A DNA stretch of 5,357 bases from JAOTYV01 sp041557595 (GTDB lineage Bacteria; Pseudomonadota; Alphaproteobacteria; UBA8366), in the NCBI GenBank assembly GCA_041557595.1, contig JBFFGE010000246.1, positions 1-5,357 on the forward strand. Direction: 5' to 3'. Shown here piece by piece: positions 1 through 5,357 of the stretch. Below the pieces are notes generated by a model. That model worked only from the letters and a program-made list of their open reading frames with translations. It searched no databases and was not told the origin of the DNA. Made by a program: the position numbers and the translations under genes. The number at the start of each line of letters is the position of its first letter. The stretch's first letter is position 1.

Positions 1-755
1 CCGCCGCCGCCGCCAAGCCGGGCGATTTCGGCCAGCGCCGCCGCCACGGCGTCGGACAGCGCGGCCGCCCCATAGCGCACCCGCGCGGCGACGTCATGCG
101 CGGCGGCGGTGCGGATAAAATATTCGCCGCTGCCCGTGCACGAGACCGCCACCCGCTCGTCGGCCCAGGTTCCGGACCCGATCAGCGGCGTATCGCCGAG
201 CCGGCCCGGCAGCTTGTTGAAAGTCCCACCGGTCGACGTTGCCGCGGCAAGCCCGCCCGCGAGATCGAGCGCCACCGCGCCGACCGTGCCATGGTTCGCC
301 GCCGCCGCGCCGGACCCATGCCCGACATGCTCGACATAATACGCCGCCGGATCGTCGACCATCGCCAGCCCGGCCGCCTTCGCGAAGGAAACCGCCCCCT
401 CCCCGGTCAGCATGACGTGGCGGCCGTCTTCCAGAACCTTGCGGGCGGCAGCGATCGGATGGACGACATTGCGGATCGCCGCGACCGCACCCGCGCGTTG
501 GTCCGCGCCGTTCATGACGCTGGCGTCGAGTTCGACCACGCCGCCGGTATTGGGCGCCGAGCCTTTTCCCGCGACGTAGAGCCCCGACACCTCCATCGCT
601 TCGACCATCGCGCAAACCGTATCCAGCGCCGATCCACCCGCCGCCAGCCGATCGCGGCCGGGCTCGATCAGCCCGGTCATATGCTTAACCTGCTCGGTGT
701 AGTTCAATTCAGGCCGCGCGCCGGCACCGCCATGAAGGACAAGGGCGTAAGGCAT
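1..755 (-). CDS. iaaA: Isoaspartyl peptidase/L-asparaginase, type 2 (Ntn-hydrolase), C-terminus cut by window edge
   Basis: Hydrolyses L-asparagine and beta-aspartyl (isoaspartyl) dipeptides, releasing aspartate; it acts in amide-nitrogen use and in clearing damaged peptides, probably in the cytoplasm as no signal peptide is seen. The family makes a precursor that cuts itself before a threonine, which becomes the nucleophile. Seen here: an N-terminal HGGAGA motif at residues 8-13, GEGA near 119-122, then the cleavage motif HGTVGAVALD with Thr157 as predicted nucleophile. Downstream come ATSTGG (Thr175), GRLGD (Arg185, Asp188) and CTG (Thr207), matching E. coli IaaA Thr179, Thr197, Arg207, Asp210 and Thr230. 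The frame is open from ATG at 755 to base 1 (251 codons); the family is usually about 300-320 residues, so roughly 50-70 are missing. The last codons give a Gly run where relatives have LGGxGG. GGGGA lies 11 bases before the ATG. No alternative in-frame start fits better. The family is certain; substrate preference is not. Confidence 0.95.
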   Translation of the reverse strand, partial: MPYALVLHGGAGARPELNYTEQVKHMTGLIEPGRDRLAAGGSALDTVCAMVEAMEVSGLYVAGKGSAPNTGGVVELDASVMNGADQRAGAVAAIRNVVHPIAAARKVLEDGRHVMLTGEGAVSFAKAAGLAMVDDPAAYYVEHVGHGSGAAAANHGTVGAVALDLAGGLAAATSTGGTFNKLPGRLGDTPLIGSGTWADERVAVSCTGSGEYFIRTAAAHDVAARVRYGAAALSDAVAAALAEIARLGGGG

Positions 756-935
756 TGGAACCGCATTCCCCGATTGATTTCGCCGCCGCATTAATCACAC
801 GGGACGAAGGGCCTCGGCAATGGGACGGTTCGCTCGGGGCACGCGCCAAATCGCGCATCTGTGGTTTCCTTGATCCCAAAATTCTCCTATAGGTCGCCCA
901 TAGGAGAGCGCCCCCGCGCCGACGACGAGCCGAAC
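756..935. promoter_or_regulatory. Divergent intergenic region between asparaginase and exporter
   Basis: These 180 bases separate the start codons of two diverging genes, so promoters in both directions are expected. On the minus strand a TTGCCG-like -35 (815-820) precedes an AT-rich TGATTAAT stretch (790-797) at about 17-18 bases; this is a weak candidate for the asparaginase promoter. On the plus strand TATAGG (888-893) resembles a -10 box for the exporter but has no good -35 box. That -10 candidate lies inside the palindrome listed separately. The promoter boxes are inference from weak matches. Confidence 0.4.
883..907. promoter_or_regulatory. 25-bp near-perfect palindrome, candidate operator
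   Basis: The arms TCTCCTAT (883-890) and ATAGGAGA (900-907) are exact reverse complements, and GG/CC at 892-893 and 897-898 also pair around the centre at 895, so 10 of 12 positions are symmetric. The site lies 28 bases before the exporter ATG and overlaps a TATAGG -10-like box. Its size and symmetry suit a dimeric repressor such as the TetR-type proteins that often control drug exporters. It could instead be a stem in the exporter 5' leader. No regulator gene is in the window, so the binding protein is unknown. Confidence 0.5.
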
Positions 936-2477
936 ATGAACGCCGAAGCCGTCGCCACCGACGCCCCCCAATCCCACACCCCGTTTCAGCGGGCGATGGT
1001 GCTGGCGACCATCACGCTGTCGCAGACGCTGTACGGTATGACCTTCCTGATGGTCGCGGTGGTGCTGCCGCAAATTCAGGGCAGCCTGTCGGCGACGCAG
1101 GATCAGATTTCCTGGATCGTGACCCTCAATATCCTCGCGACGGCGATCATGACGCCGATGGCCGGATGGCTCAGCGCCACCTTCGGCTGGCGCAACGTCA
1201 TGATCTATTGCTCGCTCGGGTTCGTCATATCGACGGTGCTCTGCGGCACCGCGGAATCGCTGGAAGCCATGATCGTCTACCGCGTGCTGCAGGGCGGATT
1301 CGGCGCGCCGATGACGCCGCTCGGCAACGCCATCCTGCTGGATATCTATCCGAAAAAGCAGCATGGAACGGTCACCGCGATCTTCGGCATGGGGGTCGTG
1401 GTCGGACCGATCCTCGGGCCGATCTTCGGCGGTGCGCTCAGCGAGATCTACGACTGGCGCTGGGCATTCTACCTGATCATCCCGATTAGCATTGTTGCCT
1501 TGCTCGGCCTCTGGACCTTCCTGACCGATGGCGGCCGCAACCGCAACGCGCATTTCGACTGGGCCGGATTCCTGTCGCTGTCGCTTGCGGTGACCTGCCT
1601 GCAGCTGATGCTCGACCGCGGCGAACGGTTGGACTGGTTCGGCTCGACCGAAATCATCCTGGAAGCGGCCATCGGCGGTCTCGCTTTCTACATCTTCGCG
1701 GTGCACAGCCTCACCGCGCGGCGGCCGTTTCTCAATCCGCGCTTGCTGCTCGACCGCAATTTCACCCTCGGCCTGATCATCGTCTTCGTTTACGGCATGC
1801 TGAATTTTACGCCGATGGTCCTGCTACCGCCGATGCTCAAGACGCTGATGGACTATCCGGATTCGATCATCGGTTTCCTGATCGCTTGCCGGGGCATCGG
1901 CGCGGTGATCGGATTTTTTCTCGCCATGTGGATCGGCAAGCTCGACCCCCGGATCGGCATGATCATCGGATTTCTCGTCCAGGCTCTCTCGGGCTGGATG
2001 ATGATGGAATTCGACGTCACGGTGACGAATTTCGAAGTCGCCATCACCAGCGCCATGCAGGGCGCCTCCGTCGGATTGATCTGGGTGCCGCTCGTCGTCG
2101 CCACCTTCGCCACCCTCGACCGGCAATTCCTCGCGGAAACTACCGGTGTCTTCCATCTCCTGCGGAATCTCGGCAGCAGCCTGTTCATTGCCGCCAGCGT
2201 CACGGTGCTTGTCCGGACCGGGCGGATGAGCCAGGCCCATCTGACCGAATTCATCTCACCCTTCAATGAAATCCTGGTCTATCCCAACCTGCCGCAGGTT
2301 TGGAATATCGAGAATCTCGCCGGGCTGGCGGCAATGGGCGGCGAAATCGGGCGGCAGGCGGCGATGATCGGATACATCAACGCCTTCGGCCTCTACACAC
2401 TGACCTGCCTGGCCATCGTGCCGCTGATCCTGTTCGTGCGTGTCCCCAAACGGGTGCGCGTCGGCGCGGCGGAGTAG
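936..2477 (+). CDS. DHA2-family (EmrB/QacA-type) MFS multidrug exporter
   Basis: An inner-membrane proton-coupled exporter, probably of drugs or other lipophilic compounds; the substrate cannot be read from the sequence. The 513 residues hold about 14 hydrophobic segments, the first near 20-45 and the last near 480-503, as expected for DHA2 proteins. MFS motif A is GWLSATFGWR (77-86), motif B is RVLQG (116-120), and antiporter motif C is GPILGPIFGG (157-166) followed by DWRWAFY. A later stretch near 305-340 (LMDYP through KLDPR) also matches EmrB relatives. I chose ATG 936 because translation from GTG 861, also in frame, would add 25 non-conserved residues and put the 883-907 palindrome inside the gene. 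No strong ribosome site precedes either start. TM1 lacks the Asp usual in the DHA2 'DxTIVNVALP' motif (Thr36 here). No EmrA-type adaptor adjoins it. The unknown gene follows after 34 bases. Family certain, substrate unknown. Confidence 0.93.
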   Translation: MNAEAVATDAPQSHTPFQRAMVLATITLSQTLYGMTFLMVAVVLPQIQGSLSATQDQISWIVTLNILATAIMTPMAGWLSATFGWRNVMIYCSLGFVISTVLCGTAESLEAMIVYRVLQGGFGAPMTPLGNAILLDIYPKKQHGTVTAIFGMGVVVGPILGPIFGGALSEIYDWRWAFYLIIPISIVALLGLWTFLTDGGRNRNAHFDWAGFLSLSLAVTCLQLMLDRGERLDWFGSTEIILEAAIGGLAFYIFAVHSLTARRPFLNPRLLLDRNFTLGLIIVFVYGMLNFTPMVLLPPMLKTLMDYPDSIIGFLIACRGIGAVIGFFLAMWIGKLDPRIGMIIGFLVQALSGWMMMEFDVTVTNFEVAITSAMQGASVGLIWVPLVVATFATLDRQFLAETTGVFHLLRNLGSSLFIAASVTVLVRTGRMSQAHLTEFISPFNEILVYPNLPQVWNIENLAGLAAMGGEIGRQAAMIGYINAFGLYTLTCLAIVPLILFVRVPKRVRVGAAE

Positions 2478-2494
2478 GCCCGGCGGCGGGTGTT

Positions 2495-2504
2495 TATGTA
2501 TAGT
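2495..2504 (+). promoter_or_regulatory. Possible -10 element for the 2512 gene (leaderless start)
   Basis: The AT-rich run TATGTATAGT stands out in a GC-rich gap between two genes. TATAGT (2499-2504) as a -10 box would place transcription start near 2511-2512, at the ATG itself, and no Shine-Dalgarno precedes that ATG. No recognisable -35 box is present, so this is a weak call. Read-through from the exporter gene is the alternative. Confidence 0.22.
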
Positions 2505-2511
2505 GCACACC

Positions 2512-3555
2512 ATGTCGACCCCGGACAATCCAGAGCACGCCGCCTATCGCGCCGTCGCTGAAATCCATCACCGGTTCCTGACCGGACTGATCATCGCCGC
2601 CGTTGCGCACCGCGGTGCGGAGACGGCGGCCGAGGCGGTCTATCGCCTGTTCAAGTTGCACCACGACGAAAAATTCCTGCCGGGACTGAAAATCCTCGGC
2701 CTCACGGACCTGCCGGACGCGGTAGCGTCGGCGCAGTATCACTATCTCAGCAACTTCATCGGCACGGTGAAGGTGGAATACATGCCGGAATCGGACCGCA
2801 AATCCTGGATTCGCTATCCGCCGCCGCGCTGGATATTCGACGGCACCGCGATCTGCGCCGTGCCCGACGCGGTGACCATCGGGATGATGCGGGGATGGCA
2901 TGCGCGCAACGGTCTGTCGCTCGACAATCCCCGGCTCGGCTTCGTCTGCACCGGCATGACGACCGCCGGCGACGCCGGTCTGGAAGGATATTTCTACGAA
3001 TACGATCACGATCTGGACGAAGAGGATCGTTTACGGTTCGCGCCCGAAGAAATGGCCCCGCCTTTCGACCCGGCCAGGGCGCCGACCGTCGATCCTGCGC
3101 CCTGGCCGCCGGAGCGGCTGGCCAGGGCGGAGCGCAACTATTCCGTGGACCATAGCCGCGACATGCTGCGGGTGCTGATCGACCTTCTGGGCGCGGATTC
3201 CGGCGTCGTCGCGGGTCGCGCCGGCCGTCAGATCGGCCTGCAATATTACGACGCGACCGCGGCGATGCTCGAATTGAACACCCGTTCCGCCGAGGATTTC
3301 GCGGAGTATCTGTGCCGGATGCTGAATGCCCTGGGCGACCGGGCGTCAATCGATATTGTCGATGGCGCAATCGAAATCACGAGCCAGGACTGCCGGATCC
3401 TGCGCGGCGTCTCCGACCAGACGGCTGCCCTGTTCGACATCTGGTGCAAGATCTGGCAGGGCGCGGCAGCCGCGAATGCCGCCCGCCTCACCCTTCGCGC
3501 CGACCGAAACGCGACGAACGGTACCTGCCGCTGGCGCATCGCTGCCGACGGGTAA
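2512..3555 (+). CDS. Conserved-looking protein of unknown function, two apparent domains
   Basis: I do not recognise a function. The 347-residue product has no signal peptide and no clear membrane helix, so it is probably cytoplasmic. Residues 1-178 form one apparent domain: a helical start (about 10-50), then an aromatic, Gly-rich part with SNFIG (80-84), WIRYPPPRW (99-107), GWHARNGLSLDNPRLGFVC (128-146) and GLEGYFYEYDHDLDEEDRL (156-174); patches like these suggest a ligand pocket. A Pro/Ala-rich linker spans about 179-205. Residues 206-347 form a second alpha/beta domain, ending in strand-like segments near 279-300 and 324-343 with a DCRILRG motif (293-299). Cysteines are at 115, 146, 268, 294, 312 and 339, with no CxxC pair. 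ATG 2512 is preferred; ATG 2440 would overlap the exporter by 38 bases and GTG 2503 is also possible. No start has a good ribosome site. It lies 34 bases after the exporter gene on the same strand and ends 24 bases before the convergent carboxyltransferase gene. Confidence 0.85.
   Translation: MSTPDNPEHAAYRAVAEIHHRFLTGLIIAAVAHRGAETAAEAVYRLFKLHHDEKFLPGLKILGLTDLPDAVASAQYHYLSNFIGTVKVEYMPESDRKSWIRYPPPRWIFDGTAICAVPDAVTIGMMRGWHARNGLSLDNPRLGFVCTGMTTAGDAGLEGYFYEYDHDLDEEDRLRFAPEEMAPPFDPARAPTVDPAPWPPERLARAERNYSVDHSRDMLRVLIDLLGADSGVVAGRAGRQIGLQYYDATAAMLELNTRSAEDFAEYLCRMLNALGDRASIDIVDGAIEITSQDCRILRGVSDQTAALFDIWCKIWQGAAAANAARLTLRADRNATNGTCRWRIAADG
3071..3129. repeat. Three copies of a 10-bp word (direct and inverted) in the linker-coding part of the unknown gene
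   Basis: GGCCAGGGCG occurs at 3072-3081 and 3120-3129, and its reverse complement at 3098-3107. The first and middle copies extend to a perfect 12-bp inverted repeat (3071-3082 with 3097-3108, 14-base loop). The middle and last copies form a 10-bp stem with a 12-base loop. The two stems share the middle arm, so they exclude each other. The outer copies both encode Ala-Arg-Ala with the AGG codon. Low-complexity Pro/Ala coding could produce this by chance. Confidence 0.6.
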
Positions 3556-3579
3556 CCGGCGCGTGGAGCTGTGCCGCCC

Positions 3580-5118
3580 CTAAACGATACTGGTCGGCCA
3601 GGTCCGCATCAGGTGCTCGCCGACCCCGCCTTCCATCCGCATGGTGTGGATTTCCAGCATGTTGATGAGGTATTGCCGGGTCTCGCGCGGGTCCAGCATT
3701 TCCTTCGCCTCGTACATATAGGCGAGTTCCCAGGGCGCGGCGTCGCGCGACAACTCATCGACCCGGCGCTGAAATTCCTCGGGATCGTCTTCCTTCTTGA
3801 GCCCGAACACCACGTTGACCGCGGTTTGCGGGTCCATGAAGCCGACATCGGCGGTCGGCCAGACGGCCATTTCGTCCGAATTCTTGTTGCCGCCCATGTT
3901 GATATAAGCCTGACCGTAGCTCTTGCGCAGAATTACCGAAATCTTCGGCACGGTGCAGAGCGACAGCGCGTTCATCCAGTTGATGATCTTGCCGGGCGCC
4001 GCCTTGCGCTCCCCTTCGACGCCGATCAGGAATCCGGGAACATCGACCAGATTGACGATCGGAATATTGAACGAGTCGCAGAAGACAAGAAAGCTGGTCG
4101 CCTTGGCGCAGCCATCGGGATCGGCGGCGCCGCCCTTGTACAGCGGATTGTTACCGAGGAAACCGACCGTGCGGCCGTTGAGCCGGGTCAAGGCGGTGAT
4201 GACCGAGCGGCCATAACCGGGCTTCATTTCGAAGACCGACCCCTTGTCGGCGATCACCTCGATCACATGGCGCATGTTGTAGACCTGCTGGCGCGCCTCG
4301 GGGACGATATCAAGAATCTTCTTGATCGGCTCGTCCGATCCCGCGGGCACTTCCGCCACGGGCGGGGCTTCGGTGTTATTTCCCGGCAAGTAGGACAGAA
4401 ACCGCTTCACGATGTCGAGCGCCTCCTCGTCCGTATCGACGGCGACGTCGACCAGCCCGCTGGTGCGCGTATGCAGGCGCCAACCGCCGAGCTCCTCGTT
4501 GGTAACCGGCTGATTGATCGCCATCGAGGTGACCCGGCTGCTCGCCACCGCCATGGTCGCGCCTTTCCGCATGACCACGAAATCCGACATGCAGGCGTAC
4601 CAGGTGGACGAGCCGTAGCAATCGCCGAGCTGGGCGGTCACCCAGGGCGATTCGCGCAGGCGGCGGTATTCGTTGGGGTCCTGGGCGATGATCAGGCGGC
4701 CCTGCGCGCCCATGCGGTCCGGCATGCGCGACCCGGAGGACTCACCGATAAACACCAGCGGAAAGCCCCGTTTGTTGCCGGTGTCCTTCACGTGTTTCAT
4801 TTTCTTCAGGTTATTGAGCGCGCTCGAGGCCCCCATCACCGAGAAATCGTTGGACACCACGCCGATCCAACGGCCGTCGACTTTGCCGAAGCCGGCGATC
4901 TTGCCGTCCGCCGGCGCCTTGTCGCGCACTTCGGGGCGCGCCGCGGTCGCCAGCAGTCCGGATTCGACGAAGCTGTTGTCGTCGAGAAAGTAATCGAGCC
5001 GCTCGCGGGCGTTCAGGAGGCCGTCTGCCTTCATGCGTTCGAGAATCGCGGGCTTACCCATCTTGCGCGCAGTCGCGCGGTGTTGTTCGAGCTCCTTGAG
5101 CAATTCATCGAAAGCCAT
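3580..5118 (-). CDS. Acyl-CoA carboxylase carboxyltransferase (beta) subunit, PccB superfamily, atypical active site
   Basis: Predicted to move a carboxyl group from carboxybiotin to an acyl-CoA, working in the cytoplasm with a biotin carboxylase/carrier subunit not seen in this window. The 512 residues are near the usual PccB length (about 510-540). They hold an N-terminal crotonase-like half (about 20-250, ending LLxYLPxNN-like LSYLPGNN, 241-248) and a C-terminal half (about 265-512) with VDVPGFL (358-364), VPKISVILRKSYG (390-402) and AVWPTA (418-423). Against canonical PccB, DSGGAR is ESSGSR (126-131), CAGGAVY is CYGSSTW (167-173) and YGGAY is YGQAY (401-405). The position matching S. coelicolor PccB Asp422 is Ile406, a change linked in that enzyme to broader acyl-CoA use including acetyl-CoA. 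ATG 5118 is chosen for its strong AAGGGGA site 8 bases upstream; 23 further upstream codons look non-native. Family sure; substrate unknown, and a decarboxylase such as a glutaconyl-CoA decarboxylase alpha subunit is possible. Confidence 0.92.
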   Translation of the reverse strand: MAFDELLKELEQHRATARKMGKPAILERMKADGLLNARERLDYFLDDNSFVESGLLATAARPEVRDKAPADGKIAGFGKVDGRWIGVVSNDFSVMGASSALNNLKKMKHVKDTGNKRGFPLVFIGESSGSRMPDRMGAQGRLIIAQDPNEYRRLRESPWVTAQLGDCYGSSTWYACMSDFVVMRKGATMAVASSRVTSMAINQPVTNEELGGWRLHTRTSGLVDVAVDTDEEALDIVKRFLSYLPGNNTEAPPVAEVPAGSDEPIKKILDIVPEARQQVYNMRHVIEVIADKGSVFEMKPGYGRSVITALTRLNGRTVGFLGNNPLYKGGAADPDGCAKATSFLVFCDSFNIPIVNLVDVPGFLIGVEGERKAAPGKIINWMNALSLCTVPKISVILRKSYGQAYINMGGNKNSDEMAVWPTADVGFMDPQTAVNVVFGLKKEDDPEEFQRRVDELSRDAAPWELAYMYEAKEMLDPRETRQYLINMLEIHTMRMEGGVGEHLMRTWPTSIV

Positions 5119-5126
5119 AGACGATA

Positions 5127-5133
5127 TCCCCTT
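5127..5133 (-). promoter_or_regulatory. Ribosome binding site that fixes the carboxyltransferase start
   Basis: AAGGGGA on the minus strand lies 8 bases before ATG 5118 and is the best Shine-Dalgarno match in the window. The more upstream in-frame ATG at 5187 lacks one, and its extra residues (Cys/Arg-rich) do not look like the family N-terminus, so 5118 is the start. Confidence 0.8.
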
Positions 5134-5134
5134 G

Positions 5135-5165
5135 CATTGCCTGTCTGTCCGGGCCACCGGCAATG
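5135..5165 (-). promoter_or_regulatory. Possible leader stem-loop next to the Shine-Dalgarno
   Basis: CATTGCC (5135-5141) and GGCAATG (5159-5165) are exact reverse complements with a 17-base loop. In the carboxyltransferase mRNA the 3' arm ends one base before the AAGGGGA ribosome site. If transcription starts upstream of 5165, the stem could influence ribosome access. Seven pairs with a long loop is only moderately stable, so a role is uncertain. Confidence 0.3.
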
Positions 5166-5337
5166 GCCAGCAGCGGCACCAAGACACATTCGATCGCTGT
5201 AGGCGCGTCCCGATGCGGAATTTTCGCGAGGGCGGTCGGCGCGCGGTTCGCCACCCGGGTACACCCGCTCAAGCGTTACGGGTTTTACCTCGTATCGGCG
5301 GCGGAGCAAATCGGCGCGTTCGGTCGGCTAGAGTGGC

Positions 5338-5357
5338 GTGCGCCCATTTGGGCGCAC
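5338..5357. repeat. Perfect palindrome with 9-bp arms at the right window edge
   Basis: GTGCGCCCA (5338-5346) and TGGGCGCAC (5349-5357) are exact reverse complements around TT. The window ends with the second arm, so the symmetry may extend further. It lies about 220 bases upstream of the carboxyltransferase start. It could be an operator, or a terminator hairpin of a neighbouring gene; on the minus strand no T-run follows the hairpin, and the plus-strand side is not visible. The rest of 5166-5337 holds no gene or promoter I can support. Confidence 0.5.

Noticed and set aside
1..14. CCG trinucleotide run at the left edge as a microsatellite
   Set aside because: It encodes the Gly run of the LGGxGG region of the asparaginase, so a protein motif explains it.
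96..794. Plus-strand frame of 232 codons over the asparaginase gene, and a minus-strand 173-codon frame at 94-615
   Set aside because: The minus-strand frame from 755 to the edge gives an unmistakable asparaginase with all catalytic residues; the others are Arg-rich shadows.
795..1706. 303-codon frame on the minus strand opposite the exporter gene
   Set aside because: Its product is Arg/His/Asp/Gln-rich and low in hydrophobic order, the mirror of a membrane protein gene; the plus-strand exporter explains the region.
2961..2980. Imperfect inverted repeat GACCG...CGGTC inside the unknown gene
   Set aside because: It encodes an ordinary Thr-Ala-Gly-Asp-Ala-Gly turn and has central mismatches; expected in GC-rich coding DNA.
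3557..3576. Weak hairpin (CGGCGC/GTGCCG) between the two convergent gene ends, as a terminator
   Set aside because: Six pairs including a G-T, an 8-base loop and no T-run in either direction; too weak to call.
4123..4134. 12-bp palindrome GGCGGCGCCGCC in the carboxyltransferase gene
   Set aside because: It encodes a Gly-Gly-Ala-Ala stretch with GC-preferred codons; likely coding chance.
3571..5202. Long open frame (543 codons) on the plus strand opposite the carboxyltransferase gene
   Set aside because: The minus strand encodes a clear full-length PccB-type protein with motifs throughout. The plus-strand product is His/Arg/Asp-rich without domains, an antisense shadow usual in GC-rich DNA.
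5163..5357. Plus-strand frame from ATG 5163 open to the window edge (65 codons)
   Set aside because: It has no ribosome site, its product is unrecognisable, and it would start only 44 bases from the divergent carboxyltransferase start, overlapping its leader. It cannot be excluded without more sequence.

Overview
The window is GC-rich bacterial chromosome with strongly GC-biased third codon positions. The protein types (a DHA2 drug exporter, an asparaginase close to E. coli IaaA, a PccB-type carboxyltransferase) suggest a high-GC proteobacterium, most likely an alphaproteobacterium of Rhodospirillales type. The lineage is inferred from general resemblance only. I see no rRNA, tRNA, CRISPR array, insertion sequence, phage gene or toxin-antitoxin pair.

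Layout from left to right: (1) positions 1-755, minus strand: a type 2 L-asparaginase/isoaspartyl peptidase, cut by the left edge after 251 codons, with a complete catalytic core. (2) 756-935: a divergent intergenic region with a striking near-perfect palindrome (883-907). (3) 936-2477, plus strand: a 14-helix DHA2-type (EmrB-like) major facilitator exporter of 513 residues. (4) 2512-3555, plus strand: a 347-residue soluble protein that I cannot assign to a function. It appears to have two domains joined by a Pro/Ala-rich linker, and its DNA carries a triple 10-bp repeat in the linker. (5) 3580-5118, minus strand, convergent with gene 4: a 512-residue acyl-CoA carboxylase carboxyltransferase (PccB superfamily) with non-standard residues at the oxyanion-hole positions. 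(6) 5119-5357: its leader and upstream region, with a leader stem beside the Shine-Dalgarno and a perfect 9-bp-arm palindrome at the window edge.

The exporter and the unknown protein lie 34 bases apart on the same strand and may be co-transcribed, although the second gene could have its own promoter. The asparaginase is divergent from this pair and the carboxyltransferase faces it tail to tail. No biotin carboxylase, biotin carrier, EmrA adaptor or regulator gene is in view, so partners must lie outside the window. Nothing here is a clearly new multi-gene system. The best leads are the atypical carboxyltransferase active site, the unassigned protein, and the palindromes at 883-907 and 5338-5357.
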